Part shown: positions 1 to 25,205 of the stretch, one piece after another | How positions within the stretch are numbered: the stretch's first letter is position 1 | Layout of the letters: every line of letters begins with the position of its first letter | From: Gigantopelta aegis | Taxonomy: Eukaryota; Mollusca; Gastropoda; Neomphalida; Peltospiridae | Reading direction: 5' to 3' | DNA: 64,000 nt | Assembly (NCBI RefSeq): GCF_016097555.1 | Contig: NW_024533004.1 | Coordinates: forward strand, 32,193 to 96,192 | The notes under the pieces: generated by a model | Told to the model about the DNA's origin: nothing | What the model saw: only the letters and a program-made list of their open reading frames with translations | Database searches by the model: none | Made by a program: the position numbers and the translations under genes

Positions 1-2096
1 TAAACTAAATCTAATAATTAACAATTTAAGAGTTGCCATTGTTAATATAACGCAGTGTTTAGTAATTTTTGTTAAGCATGTATTGTACAAATTACAGACA
101 GACAATATGTTATAGTACATTTGATGATGAAGCTTTAATTGTAATATTGCTATTGATAACCTTTATTGTTCTCTCTGTTACTTGTAAGGTAATGACAATT
201 AGTATTGTGTGGGGGAGTTGTTATGTTTTGTTATAAAATAAGGGTGACAAAAATCCCACAGAACGGGCAAAATATAACAAATGCCTTTAAGTGTCTACCT
301 GCTCATAAAACCATGTATGATTATTGTTGAAAAGTCTATAGACCTGAAACAAGACCATGATTATCTTTTTTATGGGTGTTTTTTGTAATAGTAATGATCA
401 TGTACATGTCTTTATAGAGATTGTGATATTGTACACACAATGTAGGTAGATAAGTGTGGATCATTTAACAGCTATCTTTATGGATATGTCACGCTCTCAA
501 AGATATCATAACAGCTATGATTCAGTACATATAGTGTTGTGGGATTGCTATGGCCATTGTTTGATGACGATAATGGTAATAATTTGTAATTGTGAGAAAC
601 AAAGAACATTATATTTTTCACATGTGACAATCTTGTGACCTCTGATATGTGAGATAACTATTATGTATATTGCGTATTATTTCACAAGATCCATTTCATT
701 ACTCATAGCTAGTCATATATTGGTTTAGTGCAATTTGTCGGGATATTGACTTTTCGATACAATATAATTATATTCATAATTGATTTAGTGTTTATCACAA
801 ATCTAGAATGTCAATTGTAAAAAACAAGGGAGAGATCCCATCCACTCTATTTAAACAGAAATTTACATTGAATATATTGAAAAAATGTCAATAGTTGTCT
901 CCTAATTGAATAGTATGGACATGATATATTTGTTGTATTGATAAACTTTTTGGTGTCTCCTAATATTGAATAGCCTTCTTAAATTCCACTTTATTTCACA
1001 GAATTTGTGTCCACTATTTTGAATAGACATCTACCTAGTATTCTATCATAATTGATCCAGCTGTTTAGATAGTTCTATATTTTATATTATTTAACATAGT
1101 TACATTACAATTAGTGATTATATTATAGTATAAACTGGCCTTGGATGTCTTCAGTATGGAACTGTATTAGACAAGTTAGCAATCATTTGATCTCAGACAA
1201 TGTTGACATTTTAAGGAAATAAAGACAAATGACTTGTTGATCCAGTTAGAGGCATCACCAATGGTTACTATGGAAATGATCATACCAGACATGTCTGGAA
1301 TTTAGTTGAGGAATCTTGTCGCTTTTGTTGTGTTTTACCGATATTGAGTTTATCATTGTAAACCAATGTATTGTTATTATTGATTATATTCTTATGTGGT
1401 CTTATGTAATACATTTTCTAAGCGTTAAAATAGTTGCAATAAGACTACTATACTGCAGGTGATGTAAGGAATAGTTTCTATGGTAACCCTACTAACAGAA
1501 GACATGCAATAGATATGTCGAGGAAGGTCGCGTCAGTTTTGACCAAATATAGCAACTTTGTTGGTATAAAATTACAATAATATATTACATTACATAACAT
1601 TATATAATCATTATTATTAGAGTACTCTAGCATCATGCGTGCAAAGGGCTATAGCGTAGTGGATTCTTTGTTTGTGACCAAAAAAGTGCTATTCTAATAG
1701 ACAGTGGGTGGTGGTGTGGTTGATATAGAGTGTACTGAAAAACACTGCTCCTATTAGGGACATATTATAAGTAATGCAATAACTTGAATGAGATAAGAGA
1801 TGTCTGTTGAACTTATGATTTCAATTATTCCATCATCTCAATGTCAGACCCTATTGTAACAGGATTTTGTCAAACTAAACTGCTTGATTTCTGATTATTG
1901 GTAATATGGATGGAAAGATGTGTAAATGACTGTATGATCATTGTGGTCTGAACTGGACACTTATCTACTTTTAATTTCAAACTTGGATTCAACTTCAGTA
2001 GAAAACATCCAACTATTCACTTTATCTATTTTGTTTGTAATTTAATACAAAGGATTATCATATATAATTTATTGTATTGTGTTTTTTCCATTGCAG
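1..2096 (+). other. Probable AARS1 intron / upstream sequence, no exon seen
   Basis: I see no convincing coding exon here. The first AARS1 exon starts at 2097 and already encodes the middle of the aminoacylation domain. The N-terminal exons must therefore lie left of the window, and this stretch is most simply a large intron. It is AT-rich with no obvious repeat array. Short open frames such as 456-638 lack splice context or recognisable motifs. Confidence 0.5.
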
Positions 2097-15339
<13,243 letters not shown>

Positions 15340-15482
15340 ATTGTACTGTGATTTGTTTATTAGGTTTTCTTAATTGATTATCGACACAATATAATTATTT
15401 TAAATGATATTTAATTATACTGGAATGTAGTAAGTTGTTATTATAAATATTAGTGAGACTTGTGCACATAATGAACTACTGA

Positions 15483-18400
15483 CTACTGATTACAATAATT
15501 ATTAGAGAATTCAGTGTATTTGACTTTGATGAGCAGAGCAGCTAGAGACTGTATAAGACAAAAACAGATTGTGGTCACAATACATTTCATTTATAGATTG
15601 AGGGAACATTGTGGTGAGTAACACTTACTGTGAAGTATCACTATTGTCAAAATTTCCATCATCTGTAGTGAATATACAACATGTCCATAATAACTTGTCC
15701 AATTAGAGACAACAGTTGTACTTACCACATTTCAGATAACTATCAGTAAAAGTTCCTTCAATAGGATGGCCATCATTTGTTGAGCACCATGATATACCAC
15801 ATACATAATTTGTTTGTAAGGGATTGAAGATATGGTTGTCATTTTTAGAACAGGATGGCTCAAATGGATAGGCCATTAAGATTGTTACATTAGGATTCTT
15901 AGTTAGTGCTATACACTGACGAGCAAGATTCATTATAATCTCATAGCGCTTCACATAATACTCGCTAATTGACAAATTAGGAAATAGAGTATCTCTTAAA
16001 ACTCTTAACTTGAACTCTGTACAGTCTAAAGTGACAAAAAAAGAATATTAATAGTCTAACTAACAACATAATGTGTGTTACGTAATACAGTCAGAGTTGT
16101 TTATTGTTTGTAAGAGTTGTTAAACTATGATATGAATGATGGTATGAATGATGAAACAATAGGAAACTAGTGGATTGTTTCACTTACTTTGACATTTTCC
16201 ACTGTGTCTCACAATAAATTTGTCTTATCAATACAGTTTTGTTTCTCTAATTCACACTGATTTAAGTAAGTCTCCCATCACAGCCACAAACATGTTGTAC
16301 TTCTGAAGGACATTTATCATCACAACTAAGGGAGAAATAAAATGATATACATTGTAATGATTAGAATTTTGAAATATGGTTGTACTTTTTTCTGCATGCA
16401 GCTTACCTGCTTCTGACACAGGTTTCATTGACACATTCATAGCCAACAGTACAATTTGGTTCACAATAATCTGTGAAAAGAAAAGGAGCTGATGAATCAA
16501 ATTATATACACACTGCTACTATATATATATATATGCTATGATTTTTAAAACAATTTTATAATTATAAAAGTTCCTCTATAGATTATTTGATTGTACTGTT
16601 GTTGCTTTAAGGGACTGGATGGATTATTAGTAATTTTAAAGACTAGAGATTTAGCAGAAACTACAATACTGTTTAAAAAGTTTCTCAAGTTACAGAGCTC
16701 AGAAGCTTGATCTGTCATGTCCAATTCAAAGCACTTGCTGTAAAAGTAATGATATTTGTTGGTTGCTATGAGTGTCCGTGGTTATTTTATGCAGGCTAAT
16801 TTCATGGATTCCTCTCAACAATGGCATACACCGATGAAATGGACATTACCTACATATATTTTCTTATAAATTTAATGTACTGAACATGACAGCATAATGG
16901 AGAATACACCATGTTTGCCTACTACATGGCTGGTTTATAATTACTGGAAGTAATGTTTGAACACAACCATGTTTGCACTATTGCTTTAGAATGAGCTTCC
17001 ATGACGCCATATACATACCAGGTACAGTGATACAAACCAATAGTTTAATTGTTTGTAATACAGCTGTTGTGTTAATATAGAGCAATTTGAGCTAAGTAAA
17101 CATTGTAGAACAGTTCATAGCACTACTGGACCTCTGGTAGGGGATAAATGCAAGAAATACTAATCTATATTTTGGACATCATTTTGAGAGTAATAAACCC
17201 ATTGACTATACTGTATTCTTGTGAGATAAAAAAATCTCATTAGAGGGTTATCTGTTCAATAAACCTCTCATTGGATTACTGGATATTGGATTAATCCTGC
17301 TTGTATTAGACTCGTCCTTTGGAGTCTCCAATATATTACAAACCCACAATAATATCCAGCCATATTGACACTTATCCATTCAATAATAATATTATATATA
17401 ATTGTTGAATCTGGAGGCAAGAAATTGTAATCATTGCTGCATAGGAAAACTAGTCATGCTTAGGAATGCTTTCTCAAAACTCACCACAACCGCAAGGATT
17501 CTTCATGAGTGTGACTACATATAGTGTAAAATGGTTTGTCTGTCTAATGAGCAATGTGGATTTGTTATCAAGTCTTGCAAATAATTGATAGTGAAAACAA
17601 AAATGTCATGCCAACTTTCAATTTCAACAAGTTACATCCTTAAAATTTAAAACTGATATGATTGAAATCTTATATTACTTCTATTTCTTCAGATGTTAAT
17701 GATATCTTGTTAGCTACTATGCAGACATAACTCAATAATAAAAAAAAAATTCAATTTTATCTTTCAAATTTAATTATAAGAAGCAATTCAATTACTGATG
17801 TCAAATAAAACATTTTCTGGCATATCCTAGTCATCATAATACCACTATATAACATAACTACAAGTTGCTTTATAAAGACTAATTGTTTCTTCAAGTCAAC
17901 TGAACTGCTTTTAAAAAAATCTTACTGCTTAGAGTTAAGTTGGGATGTTTTTTTGGGATGCACAAATAAAATATTGACAATATTACTTATGTGATATAGT
18001 TATTTTTGTATCAGGGGAGGCATGTTGCATTAAATGTATCTCCTAGTAATACCATAATTATAGTTGGTATAATTCAGGAACCTAATTATTGCAATTAATG
18101 AAGAAATGAAATAAGATATTCCAATATATTTTGGTAATTTACGGGAGAAAAGTTTGCAAAGGATGGTTTCTTAATTATTTTACTTGTGGTAGATATGTGA
18201 TGTAGGACTTTCACATTTATAAACAAAAGTCTGGCTATCTGAAACTGGTAAGAAATTGGAATGTAGGTCTGACAAATCATCAATAAGCTTTATATACTGG
18301 ACACACCTTATAATCTGGTTGACCAGACATATATGGGAAAAGTAATTCTCCCGTGTGTTGCCTACCCACACACTATATTGAACACATGTATGAAGACCAT

Positions 18401-18733
18401 GTACAATTATGGGTTTAATTTTTGTGGTTTGGCTTTTATCTATAACCACACAAAAAAAAAAAAAAACTTTGAACCCCTCAAATTTTATAAACTATAATTA
18501 TGGTATTATTAGTATAGTTATAATACATACACACTGGTTTAAAACAAAGTTAGGATCACGTGTGTCATAATGAGATGTATAAATTAATCTACCAGCTTAC
18601 CTATAAAAGTAGAGTCCTTGTCGTTTACTGGATTTTCATTAATTGTTGAGAAAAAAGTTAGTGCTGTTAACAAAATGAGAAGAGTTTTCTCTCCAATGAT
18701 TGGTCTTTTTAGTAAGTGTTGCAGTCCAAACAT
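15483..18733 (-). CDS. SPARC/osteonectin-like secreted protein (follistatin-Kazal plus EC-like region)
   Basis: Six exons with consistent splice phases: 18601-18733, 16407-16470, 16188-16325, 15726-16025, 15629-15662, 15483-15548. The first exon begins MFGLQHLLKR and has a hydrophobic LLILLTALTFF core, so it is a signal peptide or anchor. Next is a follistatin-type hairpin (CxxxCTVGYECVNETC), then a Kazal domain: CPSEVQHVCGCDG, TYLNQCELEKQNC and, after a one-base shift, HSGKCQ. The following exon starts CTEFKLRVLRDTLF, like the CTEFPLRMRDWL entry to the SPARC EC domain, and contains WCSTNDGHPIEGT, which resembles the SPARC HPIDG segment or alternatively a thyroglobulin-1 motif. A short exon DDGNFDNSDTS could be EF-hand-like. 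The stop is 144 bp from the AARS1 stop, with convergent 3' ends. Domain calls are by eye. The signal peptide and Kazal parts are firm, the SPARC assignment is likely. Confidence 0.55.
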
Positions 18734-19729
18734 TATCGCATATAAAATTGTCTGAAATTAAAAGAGCAAAAAATAATGACACGACCGACTCTAGCTTTTT
18801 CGTTGCTTAGAACGAATGGAGTTTCGAGAGTAGAGTAATTACTCGCAAATAATAAAGACACTATTAGTCTATTACGCTACAGCAATATAAGGTAGTCTGG
18901 CGTTGCCGCCCCTAAACACAATGAGACTGACCTAAGTTATTTTCAGGAATGACACCGTCCAAAAGATGGTAGAATACTCTTCTTGATTAAGTAGATCCAC
19001 TAGTAAGTCTACAAACCACTTCCGAATGCAAACTGTGACTTTTAACCATTCTTTATATAAACTCATCTTTTTGATATGGCTTTAATTAAGGAGGTGTGAC
19101 CAAATCTAATTCTAATATGCAACTGCGCCATAGACCATTTAGCTATACAATCTATGGCTGCGCATACAATAGTGGTATGTCTATTTCACATAACTCTTCT
19201 CTATTGTCACTACGTGCTCATCTAGTGTCTAAGGATTCGTATTCTGTTGTTGTTGCAGCTTATTAGAATAAACGCCGACGCACGTAACAACCTATGATAT
19301 TATTTACATTTTCCAGCGAGCGATTGGGTGTGACTGATAAGTTATATATGTGCATTGTTTTAATTCTTTGAAAGACAATTTGGAACGATAGATTTCCTCA
19401 TTTATCTATAGTGTGACATAAGGTGTATTGTAGCAATGTATAGTTTTAAGATGTACAACCAATTTTTTAATCATAGAATTAAAAAAATACAAGAAGGTGT
19501 TATGTGAAAAAAAACTAAAAATTAAATCACTTTGAATTTATATACTCATTCACATAGTTACATGGCTTGTGTAGTGGACAGACAACTAATTATAAGTTAA
19601 TAAAATTGCACATTACATTTACTATAGTATTTTTTTATTTCCACAACTATTGTCCACCCACATTGGTGATAAAATAAGTTGATGACCAGCATATTCCTTT
19701 GTGAATTCCAATTAGTCATATAATCTTAT

Positions 19730-19865
19730 TGAAGTAAGTATACTGACAAATCTATATATGCTGTTGGTGTAAAGAATTAGCTTTGATAAAGATAATAAAT
19801 GAAAGGGTTGCATTGCAAATGGTTTGTAAACTAGATGATGAGCAACAGGCTCAAAGCTCGCTCCT
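19730..19865 (-). repeat. Dispersed repeat, inverted copy
   Basis: Reverse complement of the repeat at 20950-21070. Shared strings read on the plus strand here are 'tactgacaaatctat', 'ctttgataaag', 'aataaatgaaagggttg', 'gtaaactagatg' and 'gagcaacaggctcaaag'. It forms the left arm of an inverted pair about 1.1 kb apart. Confidence 0.75.
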
Positions 19866-19959
19866 TTGTTTACATGGTCAACATTAACTAAATGAATAGA
19901 CCAAATGCATGCTTGGTGTATTTGTTGATATTAAATGTAGTTTTTTTGATGAACAACTA

Positions 19960-20185
19960 TTAACATCCCCCAGTATTCTAGGAAGGATGTGACTACTAAA
20001 ATAAAATATAATTTAACTGGCCAGACTTGTCTCCTCAGTCAATTCCAACTTAGTATAACACTCCCAGTATTCTAGGAAGGATGTAGCTACTAAAATACAT
20101 GTAGTCTTGGCAGGTCAGACTTGAATTCCTCAGCCAACTGAGTACATCATTTACATACTCCAATATTCTAGAAAGGATCTAGTCA
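19960..20185 (+). repeat. Three diverged tandem units of about 90 bp
   Basis: The string 'cagtattctaggaaggatgt' or a close variant recurs near 19971, 20065 and 20162. It is followed in the first two by 'actaaaat' and a 'cagacttg...cctcag.caa' segment. Confidence 0.7.
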
Positions 20186-20824
20186 GATTAGATTCTGGTG
20201 ATGTTGCTAAAGTCTAGCAATATTTCAATGAAACTTGGAATATACATATAATATATAAATATGGCCACATATTCACACAATCAACTTTGACTAATATATT
20301 AATTTGGCTCTTTATGTCCCTTCAATTTTAATTCAATACCTCTTATACTTTGTCTTCATGAGCTCTCAATTTATCTCTTGTATAATGTACATTCACTAAA
20401 AACTAACTGTAGCAGAGGTACAGCTTCTGAGGGAGGCAGGCCTGATGGGGTTGTTTAGGCAAGCCAAAGGTTATTTATGTCACATGTACAGAATAATGCA
20501 TGTGGCAATATAATATTATATTCAATATGCAGGTTGGGGTAAAAGGGTTTTATGGTTTGATGCCATAGAAGTTCAAATGATGTCACTGTCCAGTATCTGA
20601 TAAATTAATATATACAGTGCTGTGATAAAGTCATCCACACAATGGTACCGTCACAACAATTTCAAGCCACAAGGGCAAACCCGCAGTCATGCATATACAA
20701 GTCCAGCCCAATTCCAAGTGTTGTAATGTTATGTGTGGGCTGGCTTGAATTGGCCTTGTGGCAATGGTTCAACAGAAAATAAAAAGTCCAAGTATTTATT
20801 TCCTACAGAAACCTCCCACCTGTC

Positions 20825-21085
20825 TAATTGCATGAATACTAAGCACTGAATCAAGATACAGTACTATGATCTTATGTTATAAAAGGTTATATAGCAACAA
20901 TCCATGTTCTACTGTAAACAGATATTAACAGTGTATTATAATATGTAACAAACTTTGAGCCTGTTGCTCACCATCTAGTTTACAATACGTTTGCACAACC
21001 CTTTCATTTATTGTCTTTATCAAAATCCTTTAAACCAACAACATACATAGATTTGTCAGTATTTACTTCAATAAAAATATTCCTA
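20825..21085 (+). repeat. Dispersed repeat, copy 2 (direct)
   Basis: Colinear with 8735-9130 and, in its right half, inverted relative to 19730-19865. Motifs include 'actgaatcaagatacagta', 'tttgagcctgttgctcacca', 'tctagttta' and 'aacaacatacatagatttgt'. No coding potential was recognised. Confidence 0.75.
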
Positions 21086-21323
21086 AAATAATTTTTAAAA
21101 GAATCATGTACATAAACTAGTGATATTATGGCAAATTAAGGGAAGACGATTCTCAATATTCTTTACAAAATTATTGTTCTTTTTCTGATAATTAATTAAG
21201 AAGTTGGGTCACTATATAATTTTATCCAAAGAATACTTTAGTCTGCAAAATAAATGGACTTTGTTCTAGACATAATTATTCAGACTGAGGTAAAAATAAT
21301 AAAAGTGATCAATTCAAAAGTGA

Positions 21324-22421
21324 TTACTCTTGATGTTTTGATTTCTTAAAAGTCTCCAATATTTGAATGACATCATGATGACCATTAGAACGTGCTGTCA
21401 TTAGAGGTGTCCAGCCATGTTTATCAGTAGGTTAGGGTCTGCACCATTGTTAAGTAGTGTAGAAACGATAGAAGAATGACCGTTCTGGCTAGCAACAAGA
21501 ATTGCTGTTTCTCCTCTTTTGTTCTGGGTATTTATAAGAACTCTCCACTTTAATAATATCTTAATGATGTAACTATTACCATTAGCACTTGCTGTCATGA
21601 GAGGTGTCCAGCCATATTTGTTAGCTAGGTTGGGGTCAGCTCATTTTTAAGTAGGGTAGAAATGACAGAAGAGCGATTGTTCTGGCTGGCAATGAAAATT
21701 GCTGTCTCTCCAATTTTTGTTTTGGGGTATTTATAGGAACCTTCCATTCTAGCAATATCATAATTACATCATCATGACCATTAGCACTTGCTGTCATAAG
21801 AGGTGTCCAGCCATAGTCATTAGCTATATTAGGATCTGCTCCATTGTGAAGTAGATATGAGACGACTGAGAAGTGACCATTCTGGCTAGCAATGAAAATT
21901 GGTGTTTCTTTTTTTCCATGGGTAATTGGATACTTCATTCATTGCAATATTTCCTCATGATCATTTGAATTGCCTGGCATGAAGTTATGAAACAACAAAT
22001 ATACAACTATTACAGCTATCATTATTGCTACTATCTTTGTACGTGTTCGAACTTTTTGAACAATTTTCAACCATTGATAAAATGTTTCTTGCATGGAAGG
22101 TATCAGTTGTGAATCATTATTTCTGGTCAATTCTTTATCTAAAATAGAGGCATATTTTTTTGTCTAATATGCTCAGCAACTGCAGGATTGACTTTTTTCT
22201 ACTGCATCAGCTACAGTATGCCATGAATGTACAGTGTTCCTTTGTCTAGCCATTTTGTAAAATATGCATTTTACGCTGTGATATTCCTTGGAATTGTTGC
22301 CTGATATCCTCAATAACATACCAAGGTACATTGAGATACATAGCTAGTTGATCCCATTCAACTACTTCTCTCAGTTCATCACAGAGTAAATTAAGAGTGG
22401 TGGATATAGATTATCTGACAT
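21324..22421 (-). CDS. Death-domain / transmembrane / ankyrin-repeat protein (paralog A)
   Basis: Apparently a single exon of about 365 codons, with frame corrections near 21600, 21637, 21939, 22140 and in the N-terminal region. It starts MSDNLYPP at 22421. Residues about 10-90 form a Death-like fold: NLLCDELREVVEWDQLAMYL, then RKMHILQ, W, and after shifts VHSWHTVADAVE. A basic stretch KVRTRTK precedes one strong membrane helix IVAIMIAVIVVYLLF (about 22000-22045). The C-terminal half holds ankyrin repeats with TPLMTASANGHDDVIMILL and ETAILVASQNGHSSIVSTLL units. The stop TAA is at 21324. The layout (N-terminal Death domain, one TM, C-terminal ankyrins) is shared with the gene at 28378-30729. 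Family knowledge suggests a membrane-tethered adaptor in apoptosis or innate signalling. That role is inference. Confidence 0.85.
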
Positions 22422-22633
22422 TGTTGAACTATACACATAATATAAATAGCATTGATTATATAAATCAAACTATCATTCAAACTTGTCTCACACATCAGAC
22501 TCCACTCCCCTTTTTCACAATCACTTTGCAGAGACAGGTAGTGGAGCTTGGCTTGCAAGACTGTATTGATAATTTAATGAGCATATTAAGAGAATAATTA
22601 CTATAATGTACACGTATTAAATAATATGTGTCA

Positions 22634-22658
22634 CTGTGTGTGTGTGTGTGTGTGTGTA
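22634..22658. repeat. (TG)n microsatellite
   Basis: About 12 TG units upstream of the Death-ankyrin paralog A. Confidence 0.9.
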
Positions 22659-23840
22659 GGTGCAATGATCCACTTGAAAGCCATTGAGTAGATTGTAAAG
22701 TAAAACTTCTTACTACATCATTTTTTACAGAAGCCGAGGACAGACATTTCAATCCTTATTTCCTATTTCTTCCATGCATCTTTGTACATTTATAAATTCC
22801 AATTAATGACCAGTTGATGAGTTCCAATTTCTTATTCTTTATTCGATTCTTGACATGTGCGCCTTTTCTATGCTTTCCTTGTTACTTAGTAAAATGAAGA
22901 GCGCGAGTACCACAAGCTTTCTCTTAGAATCAAGCATCAGTGAGATGTTTCCAGTTGAGTTGAGTTTCTGATTTTGGTTGAATATTGTAGATCTGTTATT
23001 TATGGAAGCTGAGGACAGACATCTCAACTCTGTATAACCCTGTTTGACTGAATTAGGAATTGGAATGCCCATTCTCAGCTTCGTAGTTATCATACACAGT
23101 CAAATGGACCCTAGCCATACGTAGATAATTAAAATAATTTGTTGGGTAGACAACAGCAAATATAGGCTTACAAGTTCAATACAAATTCTCAGTGGATAAA
23201 AAAACATAAGAGCTCTAACTAGCCTTATCATAAGATTAAAGTTATTGATTAGACTGTGAGATCAGTCTTATAGCCAATACAACAAGTATTGCACACACTA
23301 GCCACAAATGCATGTAAGCTTAAGTTGTTAAATGTTTCTTTTGTAATGGATTACACAGTACTAAGGATTTAAAGTAATAAGTCAATGACTTACAATCCAC
23401 TTGGGGCGTGGCCGACTGGGGCAAGAGATCACTATAGTCTATGAGAATATATACCAGATACAGTTTAACCACACCCACAGCGGAAACGTTTTAATATATT
23501 TCCACTTGTACTTAAATTTCTCCTAGTTCAGTTAAAGATTTAATAGTCAATTATAAATTATTATAGTTGTTATTATTATTAATGCTCTACAGTACAAAAT
23601 ATCAAACTGTACTGAATGCCAGTCAGTACTTAACATGATTGCCAATATAATGAATAAATAATACTGTATTATTATTAGTTGAAAATTTGTTAAAATTGTG
23701 ATTGCTAAATAACATCCTCTAACTTATGCCTTCCTTCTAAATAAACAAAGAAGTACATAAGAGAGAAGCTATGAACCTGTCATGGCAATTTTGTTCCTAG
23801 TTTAGAATTGGACCTAGGTCCAATTTATGCAAATTAAATT

Positions 23841-23940
23841 TGGACCTAGGACCCAATTTTGCTGCCTAATTTAGACCTATACTGCAAAAGTTGTTCCTAG
23901 AGATAAGTCCACTTGCGGCAGCAAAATTTGGTCCTAGGTC
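23841..23940. repeat. Inverted repeat with GGTCCTAGGTCC-type cores
   Basis: 'ggacctaggacccaattttg' plus 'ctgcc' (from 23842) pairs with 'ggcagcaaaatttggtccta' plus 'ggtc' (23917-23940) with few mismatches. A further palindrome TTGGACCTAGGTCCAA sits just upstream (about 23808-23823). The whole 23800-23945 block looks like a small palindromic non-autonomous element. Confidence 0.6.
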
Positions 23941-24468
23941 TCCTTTTGGCAGTATATAATCTAAATAAAGACAGCATATGTTATATAATTATAGGTTATA
24001 TTATACAGGTTACTATAATGCTATAATTAATTAAGAGTTTTTACACAAGTGCCACATATCCATGATATGTGCCTCTTGGTCTGCCAAGTGGCACTTGAGA
24101 CTTCAACACCAATCTTCATAATATCAGTCTTTGCAGCCTTCACACTTAATCATTCTACCCCCTTCTGCTTGACGACACTTGTAGTACACTTCGAATTTAA
24201 TATCAGCAACACATTGTTTTGTTCTCAGTTCTCTGATATTTTGATTCTTCTCAGTTCACTGATGGATTGATTCTTGATTGTTCACTTCTCCAATGGATTG
24301 ATTGTTCTCTGTTCTCTTGATGAAAAAGATGAGTCGCTCTCCTGCCCATTCTCTTCTCTCTTCTTCCTCAAGCCTTCTTTCCTCTTCTTTTTATTTTGAT
24401 TTATATTTTTTGGGCTATTCAGCCTATACACCATACACGTACTTATTACAATCCCTAAAAATTATCTT

Positions 24469-24540
24469 CCCCCCCTGCCACTCGGCGGCCTAAAATTTTT
24501 TTTTAATATCTCAGTCTCAGGCCGCCGAGTGGCGGGGGGG
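24469..24540. repeat. GC-rich perfect hairpin
   Basis: CCACTCGGCGGCCT (24478-24491) and AGGCCGCCGAGTGG (24519-24532) are exact reverse complements. Runs of C and G extend the stem outward to about 22 bp, and the loop is AT-rich. Its base composition is strikingly unlike its surroundings. Confidence 0.85.
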
Positions 24541-25029
24541 ACTCTGGGGTGCGCGTTGTGTGTGTGTGCTGTGTGCTGTGTGTGTGTGTGTGTAGGTTGG
24601 TGGTCCTTTTTCACTTCCTCTGTCTCTCTTCACTCTATATCTATTCATTGTCACCATCAGTTCATAACTACTCTCTTTTTCTTTCCCTGCAGGAGCAGAA
24701 TGGTGAAAAGGTGAGCTATCTTTCCATCCATCCATCCCACTTTTCATCCATTTTTTTTAGTATCCAGTTGTTATTTTCTCTTTCTCCCTCTATGTTCTCA
24801 ACTTGTGGACTGACTGGACTCTTGGGAACTCTCCGTCTTCTTTTTCCTACTATTGTTGAATTGGAGACCTTCACTGGACTTCTTGGTGGATGGAGACGAA
24901 CTTCTTGGGGACTGTTCAACTACAGATACAGTTTATCTTATATTTTCTTAATTTTTATTTTTATTTTATTTTTAATATTTTCATTTTATTTTTATATATT
25001 TTTTTATTTTTTATAGTTTCATTATAGTT

Positions 25030-25205
25030 TGTTCTAAAAAAGTTTTTCTTTTTTTCTTTATTCTTTTAAAATTAGTTTTGTATTTAATCTTTTATATATT
25101 CTTTTAAATAGTTTTGTCTTTAATTTTTTATATATTCTTTTAAATAGTTTTGCTTTAATCTTTTATATATTCTTTTAAATAGTTTTGTCTTTAATCTTTA
25201 TAGTT
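25030..25205 (+). repeat. T-rich tandem repeat of about 36 bp
   Basis: 'ttttatatattcttttaaat' followed by 'agttttgtctttaat' recurs about four to five times with minor changes. Confidence 0.85.

Larger units (their letters stand above)
18734..21323. other. Gene-free spacer with dispersed repeats
   Basis: I see no supported gene. It should contain the promoter of the SPARC-like gene near 18740-19080 and the 3' flank of the first Death-ankyrin gene. From about 19730 it is mostly diverged repeats, annotated separately. A near-palindromic pair, 'ttcaagccacaagggcaa' (about 20660) and 'ggctggcttgaattggcc' (about 20735), suggests another short inverted-repeat element. Confidence 0.5.

Noticed and set aside
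18180..18449. 89-codon minus-strand open frame inside the SPARC-like gene's first intron
   Set aside because: Splice phases already join the flanking exons without it, and it shows no recognisable motif.
21324..22421. Reading the frameshifts in Death-ankyrin paralog A as pseudogenisation
   Set aside because: Equally dense indels occur in RPS4 and AARS1, so consensus error is the simpler explanation.
24549..25016. 155-codon open frame
   Set aside because: Low-complexity TG/CT and T-rich sequence, no homologous motif.
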